Source: Symbiodinium natans (lineage: Eukaryota > Sar > Dinophyceae > Suessiales > Symbiodiniaceae). From it: a DNA stretch of 64,000 nucleotides. A model generated the notes under the pieces. It was given only the letters and a program-made list of their open reading frames with translations. It was not told the origin of the DNA and did no database searches. A program made the translations under genes and the position numbers. The DNA is taken from contig CAJNDS010002531.1 in NCBI GenBank assembly GCA_905221605.1, positions 137,501 through 201,500 on the forward strand, in the 5' to 3' direction. Below, one piece after another: positions 11,699 to 23,223 of this stretch; within the stretch, counting starts at the first letter, position 1; every line of letters begins with the position of its first letter.

Positions 11699-11841
11699 GA
11701 GTCTATATCCCCCTTGGGAACTATTTTTCTGTATTTTTGTTTATGTAAGACCCAAGAGGATATTAAACATACCCTAAACCATAAATTCTAAACCCTAAAC
11801 CCTAAACCCTTATTTTTATTGAGGTTCTAAGGGGAGTATAG

Positions 11842-11890
11842 GAGTTCGAAGACGGCTTGTTGAAGATCTTGCTCTCAGAAGTGCCTCTGG
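11842..11890 (+). CDS. EF-hand protein, exon 3 (second helix of the EF-hand)
   Basis: AG|G start; EFEDGLLKILLSEVPL completes the EF-hand (E12, F13, then the F helix). A GC donor (G|GCAGCT) leaves one base that pairs in phase with the terminal exon at 12275. A GT donor at 11902 is also possible but breaks phase. A family D' palindromic element begins in the following intron at about 11894. Confidence 0.6.
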
Positions 11891-11893
11891 GCA

Positions 11894-12110
11894 GCTTCTT
11901 GGTAGCCGCGTGGTACCTTTGTTTTCTCTTCCTTTTTGTTTCAAGATTCCCTTATAAAGTAACCAACGCCCAAAAAAGGGGTGCCCTTATGATAATATGG
12001 GGGTGGGGGGGGGTTACGAAAATAAGGGACCCCTAAAATAGACCCCCAAATAGTAGGCTTCCCTGAAAATCAGGACCCCAAAAAGGTACCCCCAAAATCG
12101 TACGCCCCCC
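11894..12110. mobile_element. Two intronic palindromic elements (families D' and H)
   Basis: 11894-12005 starts TTCTTGGTAGCC and matches 19838-19999 and 25386-25536. 12015-12110 (AATAAGGGACCCC..., AGTAGG, ...GGTACCCCC) matches 8515-8605 and 60135-60235. Confidence 0.6.
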
Positions 12111-12274
12111 CCCCACACGGTTACCTTTGTCATAGTTGGGTAACATCTTACACTTTTAAGGGTACTTAAACCCAATAAGGAATCAAAACACATGCTTTTG
12201 GTAACCCTAAACCCTAAACCCTAAACCCTAAACCCTAATTATCCCAACCATAAACTAGTTGCTGGGCTGCTAAG

Positions 12275-12390
12275 GCTTGCAAATGATGAAGATGGTCAGG
12301 TTGCTGAGGGACGCAGTGCACAAGCTCGATAAGAAGTTCGAGAACCTCATGGTCGACGTCAAGAGCTGGCTTGCGCACGCCCCCAAGTGA
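12275..12390 (+). CDS. EF-hand protein, terminal exon
   Basis: AG|G start; LQMMKMVRLLRDAVHKLDKK, FENLMVDVKSWLAHAPK, TGA at 12388-12390. A basic, coiled-coil-like tail after V-P-L is reminiscent of dinoflagellate channel C-termini (EF-hand, VPL, LLR helix). The channel assignment is inference; the EF-hand itself is direct. Four exons (11394, 11636, 11842, 12275) join without a frame break. Confidence 0.6.
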
Positions 12391-14007
12391 CTGCCCAGAG
12401 AGCCCCAAGACCCTAAACCCTAAACCCTAAACCCTAAACCCTAAACCCTAAACCCTAAACCCTAAACCCTGAACCCTAACCCTTTTTGGGTTAAGGTTAT
12501 GTTTCTTAAATAAGGGGCCTTGGGCTCTCTGGGTTCAAGTTCAACTCCAAACTCCACTGGAGATGCCAGTGTGAAGACTCAGGAGACGTAGATCGTGGGG
12601 GTCTCAACTTTGTGGTTCTTTACTGTAACTTTACATCTTTAGCCTTTTTGGGTTTATTGGGTTTCTTAATAAGGCAGCTAAAAGTTTTTCTTTAGCTACC
12701 CTCCTGAGTGCAGCCAAGTCAAGTTGTTCCTGATGAACTAAATGGCCCCGACTGCTTTTGCGAACGGGCGTGTGCTTGAATTACATACGACCCGTATATA
12801 ACCCCCAAGATATTCGAACAGCCCCCCCGGCATCTCAAATTATCGCCTAAACCCTAAACCCTAAACCCTAAACCCTACACCAATGATCGCGGATGGAGTT
12901 CCACCAGCATCTGCGAGAAAAGACGCATTGCCCCCGTTGCTAGACGCACCGCAAGCCTCAAGTTGGTCAGGGTTTAGGGTTTAGGGTTTAGGGTTTAGGG
13001 TTTAGGGTTTAGAGTTTAGGGTTTAGGGTTTAGGGTTTAGGGTGTAAAAGGTTTTGGGGTCTGAGTTATAGGGGTTTATAATAGAGACAAATCCGGACGT
13101 CCGGCAGCTGCGCTTCCAGCAACACCTATCCCCAAACCCTAAACCTTAAACCCTAAACCCTAAACACTTCATTACACGTATCAACACCTTTCAGCCTCAA
13201 CCATATAGGGATTTCCGAAATTACGGGTACCTTTTTGGGGCCTTATCGTAAACCCACATTTTGATCCCCCTCAGCTCTAAACCATCTAAGCAACGGAGCG
13301 CTGTGGACTGCTAGCAGAGAGCGCGTGCCAAAACCATACCTTTGCGAACAGCTTAGCTGTATGTGACAGTGCAGACGTGCGTACATGCATGCACACACAC
13401 TCACTCTCTTTCACACACACATTTATATACATATATATATATACTACCGATTGATATGTTATATATATATATGTGTGTATATATATATGCATGTTCAGAA
13501 GACCCTCGAAAACAACAACCGATAGTCCCCAGCCTGAAATATGGATGAGGAGCGCTTGAGCACCGAACATGTCGCCAGGCCGGGTGGCGATGCTTTAGCT
13601 TTTTGGGCTTTATGGGGCTCAGGGCTTAGATGTTGGGGGGAGTAGTGGGTTTAGGGTTTAGAGTGTGGGGTTTAAACCCTAAACCCTAAACCCTAAACCC
13701 TAAACCCTAAACCCTAAACCCTAAACCCTAAACCCTATAAGCCCTAAACCCGTTCAGGCTTAGGGTTTTCGGGTTACATCTCAGCCGGCTGGCTTCTTCG
13801 AGGCCTGGATGCAAGAAGGGTTGGGGCTCTTGCGAGTTGGGAGCATGAGGGTTCAGTGCCCCCGTTCTTCAGCCTAAACCCTAAACCCTAAACCCTAAGC
13901 CCTAAACCCTAAACCCTAAACCCTAAACCCTAAGCCCTAAACCCTAAACCCTAAACCCTAAACCCTAAACCCTAAACCCTAAACCCAAACCCCTTGGCCA
14001 CCCTAAG
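12391..14007. other. Repeat-rich interval, coding content undecided
   Basis: After the EF-hand gene stop there are telomere-type arrays (12415-12480, 12845-12880, 12970-13045, 13675-13740, 13873-13985), a TA/TG microsatellite (13395-13490) and segments open on both strands. 12880-12968 is the best exon position, with plus MIADGVPPASARKDALPPLL and minus LRLAVRLATGAMRLFSQMLV both open. I make no gene call. Confidence 0.4.
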
Positions 14008-14055
14008 TTCTGTGTTACTTTACACCCGAAAGCTTTGACAAGCTAGCGTTGTCGG
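14008..14055 (+). CDS. Possible exon (LCYFTPESFDKLALS)
   Basis: It lies between CCCTAAA (left) and TTTAGGG (right) and ends at a GT donor. The acceptor is CTAAG|T, not AG|G. No family is recognised. Confidence 0.22.
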
Positions 14056-14555
14056 GTTCTTAAGGGAAAGGGGTTCAAGGGGGTTTAGGGTTTAGGGTTT
14101 AGGGTTTAGGTTTTAGGGTTTAGGGTTTAGGGCCAAGGTTCCCAACTCCCCTCCCTTTTAAAAAAGGGCCCCCAGGAGGGACTCTCGGTGGTTTTTTGTG
14201 GGCTTGGGGTTTACAGGGCTTGGGGTGGAGAACTTTATAAGGACCCAGTCCCGCACCCCCCCCCCCCCCCCCCTGCCTTTCCTTAAGGACCCTATGACTT
14301 AGGGGTCCCTGCTTCAAGTCCCTTCAATGTGCGTCTTATGAGGTTCAACCCCAAGCCCGAAACCCTGCAAACCCTCAAGCCCCCTGACCTGCCTTCCGGG
14401 TCCCGCCCCAAGTCCTTTCATATCAATTACCCGGAAAACCACCCCCAACAAAGGCCCCTTCCCCCCCTTTCAAACCCCCCTAAACCCTAAGCCCTAAGCC
14501 CAAGCCCTAAGACCTAACCCCTGAGCCCTGAGCGCTAAACCCTAACCCTGGAGAG

Positions 14556-14763
14556 GTATGTCCTGAACACCTTGAACATCGAGGAGTCCACTGCTTCGGT
14601 GCTGCCACCTGACGGCGTTGGGGTTTCTTGTTTACGTTTTTACGGTTCAGGGCTTAGGGTGTGTGATGACCGGAACCCTAAACCACCCACCACCTAAACC
14701 CAAAACCCGAACCCTAAACCCTAAACCCAATTTTGATTTCTCAGGCTCGAGGCGACGAATCAG
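14556..14763 (+). CDS. Candidate two-exon segment
   Basis: 14556-14616 (AG|G; YVLNTLNIEESTASVLPPDG, GT donor, phase 0) joins 14745-14763 (TTTCTCAG|G with a pyrimidine-rich acceptor; 19 bases, A-R-G-D-E-S). The second would be a microexon. Exon position relative to the arrays is correct. No family is recognised. Confidence 0.3.
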
Positions 14764-15562
14764 GTGGATGGTTTAGGCTTCCTTTGGCGGTTCGGTTTAG
14801 GTTTTAGGGTGTAGGGTTTAGGGTTTAGGGTTTAGGTTTAGGGTTTTGCTGTGATAGGGAGTAGGTGCTGTGAAGGTTAGGTTTCGGAACAAGCTCGAAA
14901 GCTTCGTGAGGTGCGAAGAGCAGCTTTGGCCCGATTGTGGAGGGCCATCTAACACCTTTCTCCCACCCAACGCCGTCCGAGGCGGCAAAGCCACCCAATC
15001 CTAAAAGCATAGGGTTTAGGCCTAAACTCAAGGCAACAGTCCACTTCTAAAAACTTGTTTAGTTTCATGACGTTCGGGATTGGGTCCGAGAGTCAAGGGA
15101 ATGGTAGGGGGGTCAAGGTTTCTCCCAAGACAGGGGCGGAGGGACCAGGAGGGCCAGACAGGCCAGGGGGGTCCTGGCCAAGAGGGTTTAGGGTTTAGGG
15201 TTTAGGGTTTAGGGCAGGGGCCGCCAACAGCGGGGAAAATTGGGTTTTCTGAGCAGCCTGAGCCGGCCTGAAGCAGAGCCGACCTGGATTCGCCATCGAG
15301 GTCGAAGGGCTTAAGCGCCGCCCCCCAAACGTAAGGGGGCGGCCTAGGCCCTGAGTTTAGGGATTGGGGTTTTCAAGGCTTAGGATTTAGGATTTCGGGC
15401 TTAGGGTCTGGTATGAAAATACACCGAGACGAGGAGCGGTGGAAGGTGTAGGGTTTAGGGTTTGGGGTTTAGGGTCTAGGGTCTAGGGTTTAGGGTTTAG
15501 GGTTTAGGTTTTCAAGCTGGAGGGTTCAAGGGAGGCCTCAAGTAATTAGGAGAGTTATAAGG

Positions 15563-15675
15563 GTTGAAATGTTCCCCCCCCCTCCCCCCCCCGTACTACT
15601 AAGAAGTCCTTAATAGGGGTTACAGTGCCACCCCCCCCTATGTTAAGGACTGTTAGTATAGGGCGAACATCCCAA
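15563..15675. mobile_element. Family B palindromic element
   Basis: GAAATGTTCCCCC at the left and GGGCGAACATCCC at the right, with AGTCCTTAATAGGGGTTACAG and TAAGGACTGTTAGTATA inside as inverted arms. Relatives are at 22158, 30354, 40273, 41474, 50363 and 58589. Next to it, 15690-15765 is another short element (family E). Confidence 0.75.
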
Positions 15676-15769
15676 TACAAGGGCCTAAAATTGGGTTATA
15701 AGGATCCTAAAATTGAGCTCTACGTCCGGTAACTATAGTTCGTATAGTAAGTGAGCCCCTATTTGTAGT

Positions 15770-15890
15770 GAGATCACTCAAAGGCCAGGCCAATCTGGAA
15801 GAACTTATGACTTCTGGCTCCTGGTTTCGCATCCTTCCCGGCTTGGTTGAAAGGTATACCCAGCAGGGCTCCTGTCTTACTCCAAGATGA
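15770..15890 (+). CDS. Possible terminal exon
   Basis: The frame ANLEELMTSGSWFRILPGLV continues ERYTQQGSCLTPR and ends in TGA at 15888-15890, just after a family E element. The start is not fixed. No family is recognised. Confidence 0.25.
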
Positions 15891-16829
15891 GGACATTCAG
15901 CAACCCCGAAACCCTAAGCCTAAACCCTAAGCCCTAAACCCTACACCCTAAACCCCAAACCCTAAACCCTAAACCCCAAACCCTAAACCCTAAACCCTTA
16001 TAGCAAGGTTTCTGCCCTGCTCCGCCTTCGACAATTTTCCTTCGTTTCTCACTGCATCGGTCTTCCACGGTCTCGCGCCAAGACTGCAGAAGGAGATCTT
16101 TAGGGTCTAGGGTTTAGGGTTTAGGGTATAGGCTTAGGGTTTAGGGATTAGGGCCCTCTGGAGATGATTGAGGGTTTCAGTTCAGCCTTCGCCTCACAAC
16201 CTTCGGCCACAAAAGCCCTAACACCCCTAATCCCCCACGGTTAAGGTTTCCCTAAACCCTAAACCCTAAACCCTAGTGAGCCCTAGTGCTTAGGGTTTAG
16301 GGTTGAGGGGTCATATTGTTAACAGGGGGGGGGGGGGGGGCTTCACGACGCAAGCGTTAGTGCTTCCAGAGTTTCAATGCCCGACCCCGGCGCCACCGAG
16401 GTGTCCCTGCTTGGTGAAAGGCGCGGGATGGTGTTACATTAGGGTATAGGGCTTAGGGCGTGTGTAAGGGGTACTTCGCCTCTTCTCATCAGGCACCAGA
16501 AACCTTAAAAACACAGTCGTCCCAGACCTTCCTTCGAAGCCCCCAAAAAGGTCCCGAATCAACACAACCCCACACCCCAAACCCTCAACCCCCTCAACCC
16601 TGAACCCTAAACCCTAAATCCCTAAACCCTAAAACCCTAAACCCGGAACCCTATACCCTAAGCCCCAAGGCTTGCCTCGTTTCGGGAAGCGTTTTGCTTT
16701 TCTGGCCCTTTACTTAGTAGCTGAGTGAGCACACTCTACACTTTTTGGGATACCATAATCCCCTATAGAACTGAAAGTGTGCGCTTTTTGGGGGGGCTTA
16801 TGAACTCAGCAACTAAGTTTAGAAGCCAG

Positions 16830-16903
16830 GGACTTAGACGTCTGGCCCTTTGCGCACTAGAGCCGTGTCTGCCAGACTTGTTTCCCAAGCCTCAAGCTCG
16901 TGG
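16830..16903 (+). CDS. Candidate exon, unknown
   Basis: AG|G (GAAGCCAG|G), GLRRLALCALEPCLPDLFPK plus PQAR, GT donor before TTTCGGG/TTTAGGG. A palindromic element with AGTAGCTGAGTGAGCACACT-like ends fills 16710-16815 immediately upstream and may be the intron end. Confidence 0.3.
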
Positions 16904-17233
16904 GTTTCGGGTTTAGGGTTTAGGGTTTAGGGTTTAGGGTTTAGGGTTTAGGGTTTAGGGTTTAGGGTTTAGGCCCCCAAACAAGTTTTTTTTAATGTCT
17001 TGCTCATTCGTGTTGGGTTTGCTGGGGCGGCCGAAGATTCGGCTCCTGAGCTCCCGGCCAGCTTTCCTGCCCTAAACCCCCGAAACTGCTTTCAACCCCC
17101 TAAACCCTCAACCCTAAACCCTAAACCCTAAACCCTAAACCCTAAACCCTAAACCCTAAACCCCAAGCTAAACAGTGAACCTAACCCCTTAACCCTTAAA
17201 CCCCAAACCCCAAGCCCCAAACCCACCCTCTAC

Positions 17234-17323
17234 CCAAGATAGCCTCCCTGCCTCTGCTGCACGGAGCTTCATAGGCCGGATGCCCTGCCAGCTCATCACT
17301 GCCTCCTCAGCCTCCTCATAGAG
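17234..17323 (-). CDS. Possible minus-strand exon
   Basis: Minus frame LYEEAEEAVMSWQGIRPMKL then RAAEAGRLSW, ending in a good donor (G|GTAGAGG). The acceptor would be the AG at the end of a family C element (AATAGTAG). A plus-strand frame is also open, so the strand is uncertain. Confidence 0.25.
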
Positions 17324-17418
17324 CTACTATTTGCTTACGACCGCCCGCCCCCCACCCCCCCGCCCGATATAAGTCCCAAAGAACCCCTTGTATGGAAGAA
17401 CCTTTTTACTTTTTTTTG

Positions 17419-17452
<34 letters not shown>

Positions 17453-17735
17453 GGCCCAAGGGGGGGGGGGGGGGGGGGTTGGGGTTCTCCAGCACATAGT
17501 AGATAGCAGCTTTTAAAGACTTTTTTCAAAATCTCAAAGGGGGTTTGGGCTTGTAGGGTTTAGGAGTCGGGACCCTATTGCCCACCAACTCCTCAACAGT
17601 GGATCGAACAACAACACGCAGCCAGAAGCCCTCTCGTTGGGCTTCAGGGTTTAGGGTTTAGGGTTTAGGGTTTAGGGTTTAGGGCCTCAGTCCTGGCATG
17701 AAGTAGTTTTTTAGGGTTTAGGGTGTATTCTGCAG

Positions 17736-18058
17736 GGTCATCGACGTGCCGGAGTACAGCTATGCATATCGCTATGACGACATGGACCTGGAGGAGGGTA
17801 ACAGGTCGGTTCTCCTGTGCTTGGGCGTTTGGGGCTTTGTGGGTTTGGGCTTCAGGGTGTTGTAGGGTTTCGTGCTGCTGTCGGGAGTTCTCAGAACTCA
17901 ACCCTAAACCCTAAGGGCCAAAGCGGTTTAGGGGGCCGGGGTTACTTCAATCCAGAACTGAAGCCCTTGAGACGCCGCAAGGGTTTCAGGAATACTCCGT
18001 GAAAGGCGAGGTTCTCCGCACAACGTCAGGAGAAGAACAGGGCTACACAATTTGCTAG
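17736..18058 (+). CDS. Two-exon 3' end of an unknown gene
   Basis: 17736-17797 (TTCTGCAG|G; VIDVPEYSYAYRYDDMDLEE; canonical donor GTAACA) joins in phase to 17982-18058 (GCAAG|G; FQEYSVKGEVLRTTSGEEQG, YTIC, TAG). A possible upstream exon 17600-17648 (RTTTRSQKPSRWAS) also fits in phase but lacks AG|G. Both main exons obey AG|G and the donor is strong. No family is recognised. Confidence 0.45.
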
Positions 18059-19328
18059 TAGTAGAGTAGGTAACCTTCAACCTTTTTGGCGTAGTAGAAT
18101 CCCCTTTAATTCCCCCAGGTTACTGGACAACTAAGATTGTTGGTGCGGAGCAGCATGCAATAGGCATGAACCACATGTGGCGGGGTGGGAGCCGTGGACC
18201 CAAAACCCGCCATAAACCACAGCAAGAGGGGGGACACCTGAGGGGTAGGAAGGGGGGGGGGACCCTAAACCCTAAACCCTAAACCCTAAACCCTACAGTG
18301 CGGCCAGGGTCCGATCGAACATTTGGGGCCAAGGCAGGCGCCTGTCTTCCATTTGGGGGGTTTAGGGCTCGGAGTGTCTTGGGGCTCAGCAACTTGCCAT
18401 ATTCTGGAAACCCTTCGGCGTGGAGAAGTCCAGCGTTGCGGCCCAAATTCGAGTGTTCGCCACCGGCGCGAATCTTTGAATCAGATCCTTGAAGCCCTAA
18501 AGGGTTTAGGGTCTAGGGTCCATAGGGTTCAGGGCTTAGGGTTTAGGGTTTAGGGTCCAGAGCTTCGGAACCTGAATCACGCGAGCAACCAAAGCGTGGA
18601 CGGAAGCATCGCCCGTCCTCCCAAACGTGCTTCTTGCCAGGCTTTACCCTGGGCTTCAAGCACAAGCCCCGTCCGTTTCTGCAGCCTGGTCGAACCACGT
18701 CTACAGGGTAGGGCGCTACCTAGATGGACAGCTGACCCCAAAGAGCCCAACACCCCTTAGTTAACCTTCATTGTTCATGGGGATCCTTAATATGATTTAA
18801 GGTATATTCCTTACTCAAGGGGCTTTCTGGGACAGTCTGCAAAAAGAGCCGAATTTGCCTTAGCCAAGGAACCGCGAGAACATCTCGCAGCGGATACGGG
18901 AACGTCGAACCCTTAGTCTTCGACAAAGCACACCTTTTAGAAAGCTTTGCTGCGTGCGATGTAGGGAGGGTGATGAGGTCCCTTCGGGGGTTGCTACTGG
19001 CCCTAAACCCTAAACCCTAAACCCTAAACCCTAAACCCTAAACCCTAAACCCTAGACCTGCTGAACACCAAGCCTTGAACCCTGAACCATCTGAGCCCAG
19101 CCCTGTATCTGTGAGATCTAAGATGCCTAGATCGACCCATCGCCTCGTAGAGCCCTCCTCGCTCCCTCAGCAGCCCTCAACCCTAAGCTCCAATAAACCC
19201 GTGAACCCTACGCTCAAAACCCTAAACCCTGAACCCTAAACCCTAAACCCAAGAACCCGAAACTCGCAAGCCCTAAACCGTAAACGCAAGAACCCTAAAC
19301 TCCCAAACCCTAAACCCTAAACCCCCAG

Positions 19329-20549
19329 GCGAGTTTGACCTCATCATCTTTGGACGCATGAGCCCCTACGAGCCCTGCAACTTCCATGGGGAGTTCGGGG
19401 CGCCTCGGCTTCTTTGCTCTACGGGTTTAGGGTTTAGGGTTTAGGGTTTAGGGTTTAGGGTTTAGGGTTTAAAGGTTCAGGGTTTTGGATTTAGGGTTTA
19501 GGGTTTAGGGTGCAGGGTTTAGGGTTAAGCGAGAGGGGGCGACTTACAGGAAGCCTCAAGATGCTTTCAGGCGGTTTGCCCTCAAAACGCAAGTCCGGCA
19601 GATCCCATGCTGCATTCAGGGTTTAGGGTTCAGGGTTCAGGGTTCAGGGTTCAGGGTTTAGGGTTTAGGGTTTAGGGTTTGGGGTTTAGGGTTTAGGGTT
19701 TCCTGGCAGTACTTCAGAGCCCAGGTTCAAAAAGGGTTTATGATTTAGGGCTACGGAAGCCGCTGCTTGCCACAGGGCCGGGCCAACGCAGTTCCACAGT
19801 ACTTCGTGGACGTGTGGCGAGGTTGCATCTTCTGTTTCTTGGTAGCCCTAAACCTTAAACCCTAAACCCTAAACCCTAAACCCTAAACCCTAAACCCTAA
19901 ACCCCTAAACCCCTAAACCCTAAACCCTTTTCTTTGGCTCTGGGTTCCCTTATATAAATTAACCAACCAAAAAACGGGTCTCCTTACTATAATATGGTTA
20001 CTGACGAAGGTTTTAAGATGCCACCGGCATGGACGCCCTTCTGCCCCCAAAAGAATTTATCCACCCTAAGGCCCAGCCCATGCACCCCAAGAAACACATT
20101 GAACCCTCAGGGTTCAGGGTTTAGGGTTTAGGGTTTAGGGTTTAGGGTTTAGGGTTTGGGGTCTTTGGGTCTTGGGTCTTTGGGTCTTTGGGTCTTTGGG
20201 TCTTTGGGTCTTTGGGTTCCCCTAAGCCCGCAGTTTTTCTCCTTCTTCATCATCCAAAGAGCCAGGCGGGCAGGTTCCTGCCCTTCCGCCCCGAAGAAGC
20301 CCCCGAAGAAAAACAAAACTCCACGCCAGACCTTGCCAAGCGCTTTCCAACACTTTTCTCCCTCACTCCGCCTCCGACCCTAAGCCCGTAGCCCTAAACC
20401 CTAAACCCTAAACCCGAAACCCAAGCCCTAAACCCGAAACCCTAGCTCCACCAAACATCTTGGGCTTTTTGCACACCTCAGGATGAGCACGTACCCGCGC
20501 GAGCGGGTGGCGCTCCTCTACGGCGACGACTCCGGAGCGGCGGCTAGTG
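19329..20549 (+). CDS. Five-exon chain, unknown protein
   Basis: Five segments join in continuous phase on the plus strand: 19329-19424 (FDLIIFGRMSPYEPCNFHGE), 19571-19620 (GLPSKRKSGRSHAAFR), 19776-19821 (GRANAVPQYFVDVWR), 20018-20111 (ATGMDALLPPKEFIHPKAQP, MHPKKHIEPS) and 20482 to about 20549 (MSTYPRERVALLYGDDSG). Four of the five begin AG|G; 20018 begins AG|A. Introns begin with (G)TTTAGGG, or with GTTGCA just before a family D' element. The uninterrupted phase over four junctions makes this one of the better unrecognised genes. Confidence 0.45.
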
Positions 20550-21014
20550 GCTGTGGTTTCGGGCTTCGGGTTTAGGGTTTAGGGTCTAGGGTTTAGGGTT
20601 TAGGGCTTTCTGGTTCTAAATCTGTAGAAGTCAAGCCCAGAATGAAAAGGTCTTGAAAATCTCTGTCAGTCCTGTGGGCCCTATCCCTAAGGGTGCATGC
20701 ATCCATGTAGTACATGCTTGGCCCTTAAAGGGGTTCCCATGTAGTAGCCTTAGGGCCGAAGTGTATACTATTTAGATACATGGACACTTTGAGTTTAGGG
20801 TTCAGGGTTTAGGGTGTTGAAGGTTTAAGGGCAACCCGCGAAACCGCCGAAAAGACAAGCTCGTGTTTCGGGCGTCAGTTCGGAGCCTTGACACACGCCT
20901 CTGCTGACAGGCTCTAAACCCTAAACCCCAAACCCTAAACCCTAAACCCTAAACCCTAGACCCTAAACCCTAAACCCTAAACCCTAAACCCTTACCCTAA
21001 ACCGTAGGTTTCAG

Positions 21015-21261
21015 GGCAGACATGGCCCGACTTGATCTAAGCCCAGTTCAGCAACCATTTGCAACTCCCTGGGGTTTAGGGTTTGGGGTTTAGGGTTTAG
21101 GGTCTAGGGTTTAGGGTTTAAAGAGGGCTCTTGAAGGAATCGATGATGCCGTGGTCCGGACGCAGCTGTATCGCCCCATGGCATCAATTGAGGGATTGAG
21201 GGATGCGTCCACTTCGGGCGTGCACTCACCAGCAGCCGCTTCGCACAAAAACCCTACTTAA
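21015..21261 (+). CDS. Two-exon 3' end of an unknown gene
   Basis: 21015-21073 (TTTCAG|G; ADMARLDLSPVQQPFATPW; donor G|GTTTAGG) joins in phase to 21137-21261 (TTGAAG|G; IDDAVVRTQLYRPMASIEGL, RDASTSGVHSPAAASHKNPT, TAA). The intron between is only 63 bases and is nearly all TTTAGGG-type repeat. Confidence 0.4.
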
Positions 21262-21634
21262 CCCCAAACAATCACACAGTCCCTTCCCGGCGCACTTGAC
21301 TTACTCAACAGGGTACAGGGTAGAGCATTAGGGCTTAGGGTTCAGGGTTGCCCTGTACCCTAAACCCTAAACCCTAAACCCTAAACCCTAAACCCTAAAC
21401 CCCCTTGAGCCTTAAACCTTGACACCCACGAAACCCTTGCGCCAGGGATGGGCACGATGAACCAGGGCCTTGGCATGGCCTCTCGACCATGTCTTTTTGG
21501 TTTAGGGTTTAGGGTTTAGGGTTTAGGGTTTAGGGTTTAGGGTTTAGGGTTTAGGGTTTAGGGCTTTAAGGGACTCCATGGGCTTGTACATGTTTATCCA
21601 TGCAACACACGTGTGTATTTGTTTTTTGTCTGTT

Positions 21635-21860
21635 TATGTAGTGTGTATATATATATATATGTATATATGAATGTATATGTATGTATGTATGTCCGTATGT
21701 ATGTATGTATGTATGTATGTATGTATGTCTGCACGTGTGTTCTTAAGAAATCGATGTCTATAATTGTTTGTTTTTTATTCTCTCTCTCTCTCTCTTTCCC
21801 TCTCTCTCTCTCTCCCTCTCAATGCATAGATACGTGTCTATATATATATATATGTATATG
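21635..21860. repeat. TATG / CT microsatellites
   Basis: (ATGT)n at 21675-21727 and a CT-rich run at 21778-21820, with flanking TA runs. Confidence 0.9.
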
Positions 21861-22157
21861 CAATTATGTATATGTACGGAGATATTTCGGGTTTTAGGGG
21901 GGCTTCTATTTGCTTCGGATGTTGGGCTGCTAGCGTGCAGGGTGGGTTGGATTTATAGGGTTTAGGCAATAGGGTTTAGCGTTTAGGGGTTTAGGCCTAG
22001 GAAACCCTAAACCTGAACATCGTAAACCCTGAAACCCCTGAGGCAGCGAGCTTAAGCTAATACTTTCCTCTGAAGTCCACTCAAACTGCCCGAAGTTGAA
22101 ATCTGAACCCTTAAGAACCTTTCAAACCGAAGGCCCCACAAGCGACAGGGTCTAGGA

Positions 22158-22260
22158 ATTGGGATGTTCCCCCTCATACTAATGGTCCTTAATAGGGGTT
22201 CTAGTACCCCCTATCAAAGTCCTCATGAAGGACTGCTAGCTTCAGGGGGGAACATCCCAA
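22158..22260. mobile_element. Family B palindromic element
   Basis: Complete copy: TTGGGATGTTCCCCCT at the left and AGGGGGGAACATCCCAA at the right, about 103 bases, with long internal inverted arms. No coding capacity, as expected for a MITE. Confidence 0.85.
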
Positions 22261-22274
22261 TCTATACATGTTCC

Positions 22275-22364
22275 TGAGACAGAGCGTTGCTTCAGCTCAA
22301 ACACTCCTGAGGTTTTCATGCGGGAGATGCTGCCGTTCATCTCGGAAGGCTACCGAAGCCTGTA
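22275..22364 (+). CDS. Possible terminal exon
   Basis: It follows the family B element directly. The frame FSSNTPEVFMREMLPFISEG then YRSL ends in TAA. The reading looks coding-like, but the acceptor is not AG|G. Confidence 0.3.
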
Positions 22365-22793
22365 AAAGCCCCTGCTGGGAGGATCGAGGCACTTAGTAAG
22401 TAGGGATAGAAGTACCTTAATATGGGTTATAAGTAGGTAAAGTAAGCCCTTCTAACAGCAGAAGCTCCGACTACTCAGCCTTTGACACTACAAGGCTCTT
22501 AAGCTTTATATAACCCTGTGAAGCCTGAACCCCAGCTAACACACATGCATCGCACATCCTTCGAAGCCTCTACAGGCTCGGTCTCAAGCCACCCTCCCAA
22601 CAATAAAACTCGGCAATGAGCACCCATGCAGGAACAACATCCACACACCCATGACAATAGCGACAAGAAGAAGAGCTTCGCTTTAAGAACTCGAGTCCTT
22701 GTGAGGAAAGAAAAGCAGAGCAGCCCCCTCTTTCCTTGAACCCTTGGCCCTAAGCCCTGAACCCTGAACCCTAAACCCATCGATTTCAACAAG

Positions 22794-23223
22794 CACGGCT
22801 TCTAAAGCACCTCGTGCCCTATTTGGGATACCTGGATGACCCACTCGTTATGTTAGGGTTTGGGGTTTTTGGTTTAAATTAAGGTTTAGGGTTCAGGGTT
22901 CAGGGTTTAGGGTTTAGGGCTTAGGGTTTAGGAGTTCTGGGAAGTTCTGGGCACTTGCCTCATAAAAGGCCTGAAGAATGGCCAGCGAAATATCCACTGA
23001 AACCCGACGGAGCGCTCGAAAGCCAAAGGCCCTACAGTAATATGGGGGGGTCACAACATAACTATACTACCCAAAACCCTATTGTAATCATTACTCCCAC
23101 TATGTTACAACGGGGGTTGGGATGTGGGGTACCTGCTTGTCAGCAGGCCTGGCGGGGGAGACGCTGCGCCCTGTTGACGGGCGCTTGTTTCAGCCCGGCT
23201 GCTTCTTCCAGGATGGGCGATAA
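22794..23223 (+). CDS. Three-exon 3' end of an unknown gene
   Basis: 22794-22857 (RLLKHLVPYLGYLDDPLVML, donor G|GTTTGG), 22969-23036 (AG|G; PEEWPAKYPLKPDGALESQR, donor A|GTAATA) and 23147-23223 (CAGCAG|G; LAGETLRPVDGRLFQPGCFF, QDGR, TAA) join in phase. The second intron is exactly a family J palindromic element. The first acceptor is AG|C. No family is recognised. Confidence 0.45.
23037..23146 (+). mobile_element. Introner-like element (family J) forming a whole intron
   Basis: It starts GTAATATGG (donor), carries TGTTACAAC... arms and ends GGTACCTGCTTGTCAGCAG (acceptor). A related copy lies at about 28415-28500 (GTAATAATACGGC, TCGTAACATG). Confidence 0.55.

Noticed and set aside
16008-16105. 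Exon on either strand (plus VSALLRLRQFSFVSHCIGLP, minus SWRETVEDRCSEKRRKIVEG)
   Set aside because: Both are equally plausible; no way to choose, so not called.
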